A stretch of 64,000 bases of DNA from Aquimonas sp044377145 (GTDB taxonomy: Bacteria; Pseudomonadota; Gammaproteobacteria; Xanthomonadales; Xanthomonadaceae): NCBI RefSeq assembly GCF_044377145.1, contig NZ_JBILJQ010000001.1:206952-270951 (forward strand), written 5' to 3'. The notes below the pieces were generated by a model that saw nothing but the letters and a program-made list of their open reading frames with translations, had not been told where the DNA came from and did no database searches. A program made the position numbers and the translations under genes. Of this stretch, positions 27,964 to 36,060 are shown piece after piece; the stretch's first letter is position 1; every line of letters begins with the position of its first letter.

Positions 27964-29235
27964 GTGTCGCCCACGAAACCCAGACCCGATGCAAGCACGA
28001 GTGTGACCGTCGCGATCCGGCGCACCTTGTGCGTGCTGTTGATGTGCACTGCCAGCGGCGCGTATGCCGATGTGGCGCAGTCGCCGGCGCGTCAGCCCAC
28101 GATCGAAGTCAGTGCCGCGGCCGCGCGCGCCGAAGCCTCGGCCCGCGAGATCGAGCGGCTGGCCGAGCGGCTGGTTCGCGAGTTTGGCGTGGTCGGCCTT
28201 GGGGTCAGCATCGTGTACGCCGACAGCGTGCTGCTCGAACGCGGCTTCGGTGTAGTGCAGGCCGGGCGTACCGAAACGGTTGAAGCCGATACCGCTTTCC
28301 GCCTCGCCTCGCTGTCCAAGGCATTTGCCGGAACCTTGGCGGCACAGCTCGTGGACGAAGGCGCGCTCAGCTGGGACACCCGCGTTGCGGATCATCTGCC
28401 GGCGTTTCGCCTCGCCAACGCCGATGCGGCGCTCAACACCACCACCGCCGATCTGCTCAGCCACACGGTTGGCCTCGGCTTCCACACCTTCGACCGCGAA
28501 CTCGAAGGCAACGAGCCCTATCCAGTGCTGGCCTCACGCCTGGGCGAGGCACCCATGCTGTGTCCGGATGGTCGTTGCTATGCATACCAGAACATCGCTT
28601 TCAGCCTGATCGGTGATCTGGCTTTTGCGGTCACAGGCGATTTCTACTCGCACCTGGTCGAAAAAAAGATCTTCCATCCACTGGGCATGTATGGCGCGAC
28701 TTACGGCCGCGAAGGCCTGGAGTCCAGCGCCAGCTGGGCGCGCCCGCATGTGATGAGCGGCGGACGCTTTATCGGGCTGCGTCCGAAAGAGAACTATTAC
28801 CGCGTACCTCCGGCGGCAGGTGTCAATGCCAGTGCAGCGGACATGTCGCAGTGGCTGCTCGCTCAGATGGGACGGCATCCAGAGGTGCTGTCGCCGGAGC
28901 TGCTGGCAACCATCCAGAAGCCGCGAGTGGAAACCCCCAGCGAGATCCGCGCGGTGCCATGGCGCCGCGAGCGCCTGCGCAGCGCGCACTACGCGCTGGG
29001 CTGGCGCGTGTACGACTACGCTGGCGAGAAGCTCGTGTTCCATGGTGGCGCGGTGCAAGGCTATCGCGCGGCGATCGGCTTTCTGCCAGAACGCGGCTTC
29101 GGCATCGCCATTCTGTCGAACTGCGAATGCCGACTGCCAAGCGCGCTGCTGCCAATGGCGCTGGACAGTGCACTGGGCTTGCCCCGCACTGATTGGCTTG
29201 AGCTCGACAAGCAGCCGCGCCGGCGGCGTCGCTGA
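27964..29235 (+). CDS. Exported serine hydrolase, beta-lactamase/class C-like
   Basis: Penicillin-binding-like serine hydrolase: SLSK (Ser116-Lys119 from GTG 27964) is the catalytic SxxK, and YQN in CYAYQNIAFSL is the second (YxN) motif. The usual KTG box is replaced by HGG (FHGGAVQGYRAAIGFLPERG), common in esterase-like and D-aminopeptidase-like members. A signal peptide (TLCVLLMCTASGAYA) follows a polar n-region. The start is uncertain: ATG 27934 and GTG 28003 are alternatives. Esterase or peptidase action is likelier than drug resistance. Confidence 0.87.
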   Translation: MSPTKPRPDASTSVTVAIRRTLCVLLMCTASGAYADVAQSPARQPTIEVSAAAARAEASAREIERLAERLVREFGVVGLGVSIVYADSVLLERGFGVVQAGRTETVEADTAFRLASLSKAFAGTLAAQLVDEGALSWDTRVADHLPAFRLANADAALNTTTADLLSHTVGLGFHTFDRELEGNEPYPVLASRLGEAPMLCPDGRCYAYQNIAFSLIGDLAFAVTGDFYSHLVEKKIFHPLGMYGATYGREGLESSASWARPHVMSGGRFIGLRPKENYYRVPPAAGVNASAADMSQWLLAQMGRHPEVLSPELLATIQKPRVETPSEIRAVPWRRERLRSAHYALGWRVYDYAGEKLVFHGGAVQGYRAAIGFLPERGFGIAILSNCECRLPSALLPMALDSALGLPRTDWLELDKQPRRRRR

Positions 29236-29317
29236 TAGCGCACCCCGTATCAGACCACGCGCGCCCTGTGCTGGCCTGACACACGCGTGCTGCATGCGTG
29301 GCGAATACCCAAAAGAA

Positions 29318-29350
29318 AACCCCGCCGGTCGCAGTGCGACCGTCGGGGTT
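29318..29350. terminator. Bidirectional intrinsic terminator between convergent genes
   Basis: CCCCG-C-CGGTCGC pairs with GCGACCG-T-CGGGG around an AGT loop with one mismatch. A-rich sequence (AAAAGAAAA) lies on the left and TTTGTGT on the right, so the hairpin has a U-tract in both directions. It separates the serine hydrolase (plus) from the histone-like gene (minus). Confidence 0.8.
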
Positions 29351-29404
29351 TGTGTCTACGCATCGCGCAAAACTCTGCGCGACGCACAGCAGCAAGTGCA
29401 GGAC

Positions 29405-29911
29405 TCAGGAAGCCGCAGGCGCTGGCGGCGGCACCAGCGGAGCAGCCGGCTTCTTCTTGGCAGCAGCAGGCTTCTTGGCGGGAGCCGCCTTCTTCGCCGG
29501 TGCGGCCTTCTTGGCAGCAGCAGCCGGCTTCTTGGCCGGAGCAGGAGCAGCAGCCTTCTTGGCCACAGCGGGCTTCTTGGCAGCAACAGGTTTCTTCGCG
29601 GGCGCAGCCTTCTTCTCTGCAACCTTCTTGGCCGGAGCAGCGGCCTTCTTCGCTACGACCTTCTTGGCCGGAGCAGCAGCCTTCTTCGCCACGGCCTTCT
29701 TGGCCGGAGCAGCAGCCTTCTTCACTACGGCCTTCTTGGCCGGAGCAGCAGCGTTCTTCGCTACGGCCTTTTTGGCCGGAACAGCGGCCTTCTTCGCGAC
29801 AGCCTTCTTGGCCGGAGCAGCGGCCTTCTTGGCGGGAGCAGCAGCCTTCTTCGCTACGGCCTTCTTGGCTGGTGCAGCGGCATTCTTAGCAGCGGGTTTC
29901 TTGATGGCCAT
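29405..29911 (-). CDS. Histone H1-like Lys/Ala/Pro-rich DNA-binding protein
   Basis: The 168-residue protein is almost entirely repeats of the type KKAVAKKAAAPA (about 11-13 residues), with a hydrophobic PLVPPPAPAAS tail. This resembles the H1-like/AlgP-type C-terminal tails that bind DNA non-specifically in pseudomonads and xanthomonads. The ATG at 29911 has GAGGA about 8 nt upstream. At DNA level this is a tandem array with units of about 33-39 bp, prone to length change. The predicted pI is extremely basic. A nucleoid or regulatory role is inferred. Confidence 0.88.
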   Translation of the reverse strand: MAIKKPAAKNAAAPAKKAVAKKAAAPAKKAAAPAKKAVAKKAAVPAKKAVAKNAAAPAKKAVVKKAAAPAKKAVAKKAAAPAKKVVAKKAAAPAKKVAEKKAAPAKKPVAAKKPAVAKKAAAPAPAKKPAAAAKKAAPAKKAAPAKKPAAAKKKPAAPLVPPPAPAAS

Positions 29912-30307
29912 CGTCAGGTTCCTCGTCAGGTTAAATCGCAGTACTTCACAACACGCTTCCTGCGGCGCGGACATCCGATTCCGTCGCCACTCCAATCCCG
30001 GACACCGCGTCCGGTTCCGCGCCGGGGCCCACTCCGTGGACACGCAGCCGGGCTCTGCCAGCGACACGATGCCGCTGTTCCAATCCGTATGGGTGGACGA
30101 CGCGGCAGCAAACCGCGTCAGCGAGATCCGGACCAACTTTCGGCCGCGGCACCGGGAACCTGCGACCTTCCGCATCGTTCCGGGCAAGCGTGTTTTCCAA
30201 AGAGAACGCGGCCTCTTCCCCGCGAAGGGAAACGCAGACCGAAGCCTGCTTGATGCCGTTTCGATGGCTAGTCGTGTTCGCCGCCATGTGTTCTGTTCTT
30301 GACACGC
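29912..30307 (-). other. Long 5' leader of the histone-like gene
   Basis: About 396 nt separate the predicted transcription start near 30307 from the ATG at 29911. One frame (29946-30305) stays open across it, but its GTG start has no Shine-Dalgarno and the product looks like no known protein, so I treat the stretch as untranslated. I recognise no known riboswitch class in it. Confidence 0.45.
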
Positions 30308-30314
30308 TGCGCGA

Positions 30315-30343
30315 AAGCTAATCAGCGCTTTTCGCAGTGTCAA
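30315..30343 (-). promoter_or_regulatory. Sigma-70 promoter for the histone-like gene
   Basis: Perfect TTGACA (30343-30338) with a 17-nt spacer to TAGCTT (30320-30315). The hexamers sit inside an imperfect inverted repeat (GACACGCTGCGCGAAAGC at 30301-30318 against GCGCTTTTCGCAGTGTC at 30325-30341), which could serve as an operator. Confidence 0.6.
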
Positions 30344-30830
30344 CAGAGCACACGCAATCGCAGCCCGAAAACCTCAGGCTGGATGCGGCTATCGCAGTGG
30401 ATGCCGGCGTCGAAAGCCACATCCGCGCGAGCAAATCTGCTTTGATCCGTATCAGAACGACCATCGCGCAAGCCGCATTTTTGCTGGCTTCGCGCGTTGG
30501 TGCATCGTACAAACGAAAACAGCGGGGCAGCCGCGCGCGCGCAACATGAGGTTGCCGCAACGACGCCGCGTTGTTTATCGACAATGCAGGCTCGCAGACG
30601 GTGTTGAACGCGAAAATGCGCAGACTTGCGCGGGCTCGCAGCCGATTCGACGCACGCCATCGGGCGTCATCGCGCATCGCTCGCACGGTCGCGCATGTGT
30701 TCCGACGCGTAGCGACGCGTGTCGTGGTGTGGTCATGCATCGCCGCCGAATCGAATGCGGAACCTCAGTACACCGAATCCGAAGCCAGCGCATCCGCTCA
30801 TCGACTTCAGCCGCATCCACCGCAAACGAA
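30344..30830. other. Gene-poor intergenic stretch
   Basis: About 490 bp between the histone-like promoter and the gcvH terminator. It has several short overlapping frames on both strands with poor coding character (Arg/Ala/Cys-rich translations, no Shine-Dalgarno). I see no tRNA, repeat array or recognisable RNA; a small RNA cannot be excluded. Confidence 0.45.
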
Positions 30831-30858
30831 GACGGGACGGTCGATTGACCGTCCCGTC
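30831..30858 (-). terminator. Terminator of the gcvT-gcvH unit
   Basis: GACGGGACGGTC (30831-30842) pairs perfectly with GACCGTCCCGTC (30847-30858) around a 4-nt loop. It lies 45 nt after the gcvH stop, and TTCGTTTG follows on the minus strand. Confidence 0.72.
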
Positions 30859-30903
30859 CATGTGTCTCGAAGCGCAGAGGGCAAAGCGCCCTGTGCGCGG
30901 CGA

Positions 30904-31290
30904 TCACTCTTCGATCAGCTCGGCGTAGTCGTCCGGGCTCAGCAGCTCGTCGAGCTGGGCCGGGTCGGACGGCTGCAGCACGAACAGCCAGCCCTTGCCG
31001 AAGGCATCCGCATTGATCGCCTCGGGCGCATCGGCCAGCTCTTCGTTGACCGCAACGACGGTGCCGGACACCGGCGCATACACATCGCTCGCCGCCTTCA
31101 CCGACTCCACCACTGCGACGCCGTTGCCGGCCTCGAAGGTGTCGCCGATACCGGGCAGCTCGACGTAGACCAGGTCACCCAGTTGGGCCTGTGCGTGCTC
31201 GGAAATACCGACGGTGACGCGACCGTCGTCCTCCAGCCGCGCCCACTCGTGGGACTTCAGAAATTTCAGATCGCCGGGAATCTCGCTCAT
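30904..31290 (-). CDS. gcvH: Glycine cleavage system H protein
   Basis: Lipoyl carrier of the glycine cleavage complex. The 128-residue product has the lipoylation site Lys65 in VESVKAASDVYAP and the family start LKFLKSHEWARLEDDGRVTV. AAGGAG stands 8 nt before the ATG. It follows gcvT by 127 nt on the same strand; gcvP is not in the window. Confidence 0.98.
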   Translation of the reverse strand: MSEIPGDLKFLKSHEWARLEDDGRVTVGISEHAQAQLGDLVYVELPGIGDTFEAGNGVAVVESVKAASDVYAPVSGTVVAVNEELADAPEAINADAFGKGWLFVLQPSDPAQLDELLSPDDYAELIEE

Positions 31291-31417
31291 TGAACTGCTC
31301 CTTGGCAGACGGAGGCTGCGGGTGTGGGATGGAGGGGCGTGCAGTGGATCGGTGAGGCCGTGTACCGATGCCGCGCGAGTTTATCAGCGTGCGCGGCGCC
31401 GGCTCGCCGTGGTCGGC

Positions 31418-32503
31418 TCAGATGCCTGGGCAAGGTTTGCCCTCGCGCACGAAGGGCGGTGTGACCTGACGCACGGCAACATCGCGGCCGCGGATATCGA
31501 CCGCAAGCGCACCCGGCTCGCCAGCCGGAACGCGTGCGAACGCGATCGCTTTTCCCAAGGTCGGCGAGAACGTTCCCGACAGGATCTCGCCGTCGCCATT
31601 CGCCGTACGCACGATCTGGCCGTGCCGCAGCACGCCCTTGTCGTCGAGCACCAGTCCGATCAGCTGCCGCGGCACACCGGCCGCACGCTGCGCTTCGAGT
31701 ACAGCACGACCGATAAAGTCGCGACCTTCGTCGAGGCTCACCGTCCAGGCCAGCGCGGCCTCCCACGGCGTGACGGTCTGGTCCATGTCCTGTCCATACA
31801 GATTCATGCCGGCCTCCAGCCGCAGCGTGTCGCGCGCGCCGAGGCCTGCGGGTTTGACGCCGGCATCCAGCAAACGGTCCCACAGCGATACTGCGTCGGT
31901 CTCGGCAACGATGATCTCGAAGCCGTCTTCGCCGGTGTAGCCGGTGCGCGCGACGAACAAGCCGTCGGCGTCCACGGCAACAAACTTTCCGATCGCCTCG
32001 ACCGCAGCCCGGCCTTCCGCCGAGAGCAATCCGAGCACACGCTCACGCGCGTTTGGACCCTGCACGGCGATCATCGACAGCTCGGGACGCTCGCGCACTT
32101 CGACCTCGAAACCGGTCACCTGCTGCTGAATCCAGGCCATGTCCTGATCGCGCGTGGAGGCGTTGACCACCAGCCGGAAGAAGGTCTCGGACAGGAAGTA
32201 CACGATCAGGTCGTCGATCACGCCGGCCTCGGCGTTCAACATGCACGAGTACAGCGCCTTGCCGGGCTTCTTGAGCTTGTCGACCGAATTGGCCAGCAGC
32301 CGGCGCAGGAACGGGCGCACCTGCGCGCCATGCAGGTCGATCACGGTCATGTGCGAGACGTCGAACATGCCGGCATCGCGTCGCACCTGGTGGTGTTCTT
32401 CGATCTGCGAACCGTAGGCAATCGGCATGTCCCAGCCGCCGAAGTCGACCATGCGGGCGCCGAGTTCGCGGTGTCGGGCGTTGAGAACGGTCTGCTTGCT
32501 CAT
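31418..32503 (-). CDS. gcvT: Aminomethyltransferase (glycine cleavage T protein)
   Basis: Releases ammonia and passes the C1 unit from lipoyl-GcvH to tetrahydrofolate. The 361-residue product starts MSKQTVLNARHRELGARMVD and has the RRDAGMFDVSHMTVID segment, YTGEDGFEI and the C-terminal GREVAV-like region. GGAGA lies just upstream of the ATG. I saw no glycine-riboswitch-like leader in the short region before it. Confidence 0.97.
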   Translation of the reverse strand: MSKQTVLNARHRELGARMVDFGGWDMPIAYGSQIEEHHQVRRDAGMFDVSHMTVIDLHGAQVRPFLRRLLANSVDKLKKPGKALYSCMLNAEAGVIDDLIVYFLSETFFRLVVNASTRDQDMAWIQQQVTGFEVEVRERPELSMIAVQGPNARERVLGLLSAEGRAAVEAIGKFVAVDADGLFVARTGYTGEDGFEIIVAETDAVSLWDRLLDAGVKPAGLGARDTLRLEAGMNLYGQDMDQTVTPWEAALAWTVSLDEGRDFIGRAVLEAQRAAGVPRQLIGLVLDDKGVLRHGQIVRTANGDGEILSGTFSPTLGKAIAFARVPAGEPGALAVDIRGRDVAVRQVTPPFVREGKPCPGI

Positions 32504-32640
32504 GATGTCTCCGGTCGTGGCTGGCGGGGGTCGGCAGCGAGGCCCGGCATTATCGGCCTTCGAACGTGCAGGTAAACCCTTCGCCGCCGTACTGCATCCG
32601 AGCTCGTATGCTGACCGCCATCACCCCTGAACTTGGCACC

Positions 32641-33213
32641 ATGTCCCACGCCGCCGCACGGGCCGCCCCCGACCGCGACGACCCGCTGGCCGATCAGGCG
32701 CGGCGCGCCGCTGCGGGGGATGTGCTCGCCTTCGAAAGCCTGTATCGCAGCCAGCACCGGCGTCTGTTCGGCGCGATCTGGCGGATCGTCGGCGGGGTCG
32801 AGGCGCGTGCCGAGGAACTGACCCAGGACACCTTCATCCGCGCCTGGCGTGCCCTGCCCGGCTTCCGTTTCGAATCCGCGGTCGGCACCTGGCTGCATCG
32901 GCTGGCGGTCAACACCGCCCTGATGGACCTGCGCAATCGGCGCGATTGCGAAGACCTGGAGATCGACGACGCTGGCTTGGCCGAACTGGCGGGATCGCAT
33001 TGCAGCAGCGACCACCGCATCGATCTGCAGGCGGCGATCAATCAGCTGCCGGCGCGCGCGCGCGCTGTTCTGGTACTGCACGATATCGAAGGCCTGACCC
33101 ACGAAGAAATCGGCAGCGCGCTGTCGATCGCCGCGGGCAGCTGCAAGGCCCATCTGCATCGGGCGCGCCAGCATCTGCGGCGCCTGTTGGGAGACCACCA
33201 TGAGTACAGCTGA
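32641..33213 (+). CDS. ECF-type RNA polymerase sigma factor (RpoE-like)
   Basis: Alternative sigma factor of 190 residues from ATG 32641 (MSHAAARAAPDRDDPLADQA). Region 2 is FESLYRSQHRRLFGAIWRIVG with EELTQDTFIRAWRALPGFRFES. Region 4 is LPARARAVLVLHDIEGLTHEEI followed by SIAAGSCKAHLHRARQHLR. ATG 32608 is an alternative start. The next gene starts 14 nt inside its 3' end, consistent with a sigma/anti-sigma pair. Confidence 0.92.
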   Translation: MSHAAARAAPDRDDPLADQARRAAAGDVLAFESLYRSQHRRLFGAIWRIVGGVEARAEELTQDTFIRAWRALPGFRFESAVGTWLHRLAVNTALMDLRNRRDCEDLEIDDAGLAELAGSHCSSDHRIDLQAAINQLPARARAVLVLHDIEGLTHEEIGSALSIAAGSCKAHLHRARQHLRRLLGDHHEYS

Positions 33214-33775
33214 CAACAACGATCTCCACGCCGACACCGGCGGCGGCGACAACCGACTCGATGCGCCGCTGCTGCGCGCGCTGCAATCGTTGGCGGTGGA
33301 GCGCAGCCCGCAGCGCGAGCTGTGGCCGGGCATCGCTGCGCGCATCGGTGTGCCAGTCGATACCGGCAGCGTCGGCGCAACGGCCGCGCTCGCCCCCAGC
33401 CTGCGCCGCGCTAGTCGGCGTCCGCGTCGCGCGCGGATGCTGCAGACCGTGTCCGCCTGCGCCGCACTGGTGCTGGTCGCCGTGCTGGCGCTACCCCAGT
33501 CCAGGCTGGCGCCGGCAGGTGACCGGCTCAGTGAGCTGCTGTTACGCAACGCTGAGGCGCTGGATCGCGAGTACGCGGCCGCCTTTGTGCAGCTGGGCGA
33601 GGCGGACGTGCCCGCACCGCTGCGACCCGGCCTGCTGGCGCTGGATGCCGAAAGCGCGCGCATCCGCAGCGCGCTGCAGCAGCAGCCGCAGCAAACTCGT
33701 TTGCTTGAACAGCTCAAACGCACCCATGAACGCAAACTGCGCCTGCTCAGGCGCGGCTTGGAATTGACGGCCTGA
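33200..33775 (+). CDS. Putative anti-sigma factor, single-pass membrane protein
   Basis: The 191-residue protein has a polar N-terminal part, one transmembrane segment at about residues 81-99 (LQTVSACAALVLVAVLALP), then a helical C-terminal part rich in Leu/Gln/Arg. No zinc motif (HxxxCxxC) is present. Its 14-nt overlap with the sigma gene and its topology (cytoplasmic N-terminus ahead of one TM) suggest it restrains that sigma factor; this is inferred from position, not from a recognised domain. Confidence 0.7.
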   Translation: MSTADNNDLHADTGGGDNRLDAPLLRALQSLAVERSPQRELWPGIAARIGVPVDTGSVGATAALAPSLRRASRRPRRARMLQTVSACAALVLVAVLALPQSRLAPAGDRLSELLLRNAEALDREYAAAFVQLGEADVPAPLRPGLLALDAESARIRSALQQQPQQTRLLEQLKRTHERKLRLLRRGLELTA

Positions 33776-33820
33776 ATCGCCGCCCTCGCTACGGCTTATC
33801 GCATCGCACCGGAGAACACC

Positions 33821-34738
33821 ATGTCGCATCCGTCCCTGTCGAAACTGCTGAGCGCGCTGACGCTCACTCTCGCCCTGCCCTGCGCGCACGCGCAGACCGC
33901 CATCGATGAAACCCGCGCCATCAGTGCCGATGCGCGTGTCGAAGTCCACAACCTCAAAGGCAGCATCCGCATCGTCGGCACCAGCAGCAGCGAGCTGCGT
34001 GTCAGCGGCGAGTTGGGCGACCAGGCCGAACTCAAAGCCATCGGCAACGACCCCGACTCGGTCGAGGTCCGGGTGGAGTACCCGAACAGCTCAGGCTGGG
34101 GTTGGGGTGGCCGCGGCGGCGATACGAGTCTGGTGGTCGAAGTGCCGCTCGGCGTGCAGTTGGATGTCTCCGCTGTCAGCGCCGATATCGACATCAGTGG
34201 CATCTCCGGTGAGCAGCTGGCAGCCGAGTCGGTCAGCGGCAATATCCAGGTGCGCGACAGCGGGCCGGAGCGATTGAATCTGAGCACGGTCAGCGGCAGC
34301 CAGACGGTCGAGACCGCCGCCGTCAAACTGCAGCTGGAGTCGGTCAGCGGCGAGGTCAGCGTGCAGGCCAGCCGGGCTGATCAGCTGGGCTTGGAAACCG
34401 TGTCGGGTGCGGTCGATATCGTGCTCGCCCAACCGGCGCGCGACATCCGTATCGAGACCGTCTCCGGCAGCACCAGCCTGCGCGGCGGGCCCAGCGACGG
34501 CGGCAGCCTGCGCGCGGAAACCCTCAGCGGGCGCCTGCGCATCGAGCTGCCGGCAGCGACTTCAGCGCGGATCACCGCCGAGAGTTTCAGCGGGCGCATT
34601 CGCAGCGCCGTTGGCACGGTCGAGAAGGAGGAGTTCGGACCAGGCTCCAGCCTGAGCGGCGAGCTCGGCGATGGCAGCGCACGGATTCAGGTCGAGACCT
34701 TTTCCGGCGCACTGGAGATTCTCGTCGACGGCCGCTGA
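33821..34738 (+). CDS. Exported DUF4097-like beta-helical adhesin-type protein
   Basis: The 305-residue protein has a signal peptide ending near CAHA (residue 24). It is followed by a regular series of short beta units of the form LxLxTVSG or LxAESVSG (LNLSTVSGSQTVET, LQLESVSGEVSV, IRIETVSGSTSL, ITAESFSGRIRS), typical of the DUF4097 putative-adhesin fold. GGAGA precedes the ATG. It lies 45 nt after the putative anti-sigma gene, so it may be a target of that sigma factor. Its biochemical role is unknown. Confidence 0.85.
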   Translation: MSHPSLSKLLSALTLTLALPCAHAQTAIDETRAISADARVEVHNLKGSIRIVGTSSSELRVSGELGDQAELKAIGNDPDSVEVRVEYPNSSGWGWGGRGGDTSLVVEVPLGVQLDVSAVSADIDISGISGEQLAAESVSGNIQVRDSGPERLNLSTVSGSQTVETAAVKLQLESVSGEVSVQASRADQLGLETVSGAVDIVLAQPARDIRIETVSGSTSLRGGPSDGGSLRAETLSGRLRIELPAATSARITAESFSGRIRSAVGTVEKEEFGPGSSLSGELGDGSARIQVETFSGALEILVDGR

Positions 34739-34777
34739 GGCGCTGCGGCCGTCGGACCCGACTTGACGCAGCCTCGC

Positions 34778-35035
34778 TCAGCAGCGCTGCAAACGCTGGC
34801 GCAGCAGCAGTTGCGAGCACAGCGGCCAGACCAGCAGCCAGAACGGCAGCCAGCCGATCAGCGCATGACTGCCGCGCAGCTCGGCGAACAGCAGCAGGGC
34901 GATCAGCCCTGACCAGGTCCACAGCCGTAGCGCTGACTGCAGCATGGCCAGCGGCGCCAGCGCGCTCGGCGTGTCGACGGCAGACGCAGACGGGGCGACA
35001 GGAGCAAGCAGGGTTCGGTGACGAAGAAGGGACAT
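34778..35035 (-). CDS. Small two-helix membrane protein
   Basis: Hypothetical protein of 85 residues from ATG 35035 (MSLLRHRTLLAPVAPSASAV), with CGGAG six bases upstream. Two hydrophobic segments, LWTWSGLIALLLFAELRG and LIGWLPFWLLVWPLCSQLLL, are separated by a short polar turn. I do not recognise the family. It lies 80 nt downstream of the patatin gene on the same strand and could be its last operon member. Confidence 0.6.
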   Translation of the reverse strand: MSLLRHRTLLAPVAPSASAVDTPSALAPLAMLQSALRLWTWSGLIALLLFAELRGSHALIGWLPFWLLVWPLCSQLLLRQRLQRC

Positions 35036-35115
35036 GGCGGACTCCGCGGTGGCGACTGCGGGCAAGCCTGCTGACCCCGGTTCTCAGCGGCTGAGAATGA
35101 CCTCTAGCGAAGTTC

Positions 35116-36060
35116 TCAAACCTCGCGGGCGCGCGCCTCGTATTCGTCGAGCGCGGCCACAGTCGATTCGCGCCCGAGTTCGATCAGCTCCGACGCCCGC
35201 CAGAACTCGTAGAAGGCGCAGCGATCGCGCGGCATGCGGATCAGCAGCTCGGGCGGATCCAGGGCCAGCTGCATCCGCGAGATCTGCGCCTGCATGGTGT
35301 CGAGCGAGCGCCCCATCAGATCGATCAGGCCGGGCTTTGCCGTCTCCGGCTCCACAGCGGTTTCGCGTGCGTCGGTGAAACTGCTGGCAATCGATTCGAT
35401 CAGGGCGCTGATGCGCGCGCGATAACCGTCGGACTCAGACGTGACCGTTGGCGCAGGCGGTGCTTTGCGCGGCTCGCGCGCATTCCATGGCCGCGACGGC
35501 GGGCCGTTGACGTCCACCGCGATCACCAGGTCCGAACGCACCTGCCGACTGGCGGCAATCGGCACCGGCGCCAGCAGGCCGCCATCGACCAGGTCGCGGC
35601 CATCGATACGGTACGGGGTGAAAATCATCGGGATGGCGATCGAGGCGCGGATGGCGTCGAACAGCGGCCCGCGGTTGAGCCAGATTTCGCGCTGCGCGCG
35701 GATGTCGGTGGCCACCGCCGTGAACGGAATCGGCAGGTACTCGATGCTGTGATCGCCGACCAGATCACGCAGCGCACCGATGAGCTTGTCGCCACGGATC
35801 AGGCCCGGAAAACCGAATGAGAAATCGAGCAGGCGCAGGACATCGGTGCGCTCCAGTGCGCAGGCCCAGTCGCGGTAGAGATTCAAGCGTCCAGCTGCGT
35901 GGATGCCGCCAACCAAAGCTCCCATCGATGAACCGGCGATACCGGAGAACCGGTAGCCACGCTCGACCAGAACCTCGACCACCCCGATGTGCGCCAGCCC
36001 GCGTGCACCGCCTGCGCCCAGCACCAGCGAAACCCGCGGACCGGCGGGCTCAGTCGCCAT
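35116..36060 (-). CDS. Patatin-like phospholipase (RssA/NTE type)
   Basis: Serine lipid acyl hydrolase with a Ser-Asp dyad. The 314-residue product has the oxyanion loop GAGGARG near residue 15, nucleophile GSSMG (Ser45) and the VDGG box (Asp159). There is no signal peptide, so it is probably cytoplasmic or membrane-peripheral. Its start overlaps the upstream WYL regulator gene by 11 nt, implying coupled expression. Confidence 0.92.
   Translation of the reverse strand: MATEPAGPRVSLVLGAGGARGLAHIGVVEVLVERGYRFSGIAGSSMGALVGGIHAAGRLNLYRDWACALERTDVLRLLDFSFGFPGLIRGDKLIGALRDLVGDHSIEYLPIPFTAVATDIRAQREIWLNRGPLFDAIRASIAIPMIFTPYRIDGRDLVDGGLLAPVPIAASRQVRSDLVIAVDVNGPPSRPWNAREPRKAPPAPTVTSESDGYRARISALIESIASSFTDARETAVEPETAKPGLIDLMGRSLDTMQAQISRMQLALDPPELLIRMPRDRCAFYEFWRASELIELGRESTVAALDEYEARAREV

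Noticed and set aside
29298..30302. 334-codon Ala/Phe-rich plus-strand frame
   Set aside because: Mirror of the Lys/Ala repeat gene; hydrophobic Ala/Phe runs are the complement of AAG/GCC codons. It also crosses the terminator at 29318-29350.
29946..30305. 119-codon frame in the leader of the histone-like gene
   Set aside because: GTG start without Shine-Dalgarno, no recognisable domain, atypical composition. Kept only as a leader observation.
32504..32640. Possible glycine riboswitch upstream of gcvT
   Set aside because: The region before gcvT is short and shared with a divergent gene; I could not find the conserved tandem aptamer features.
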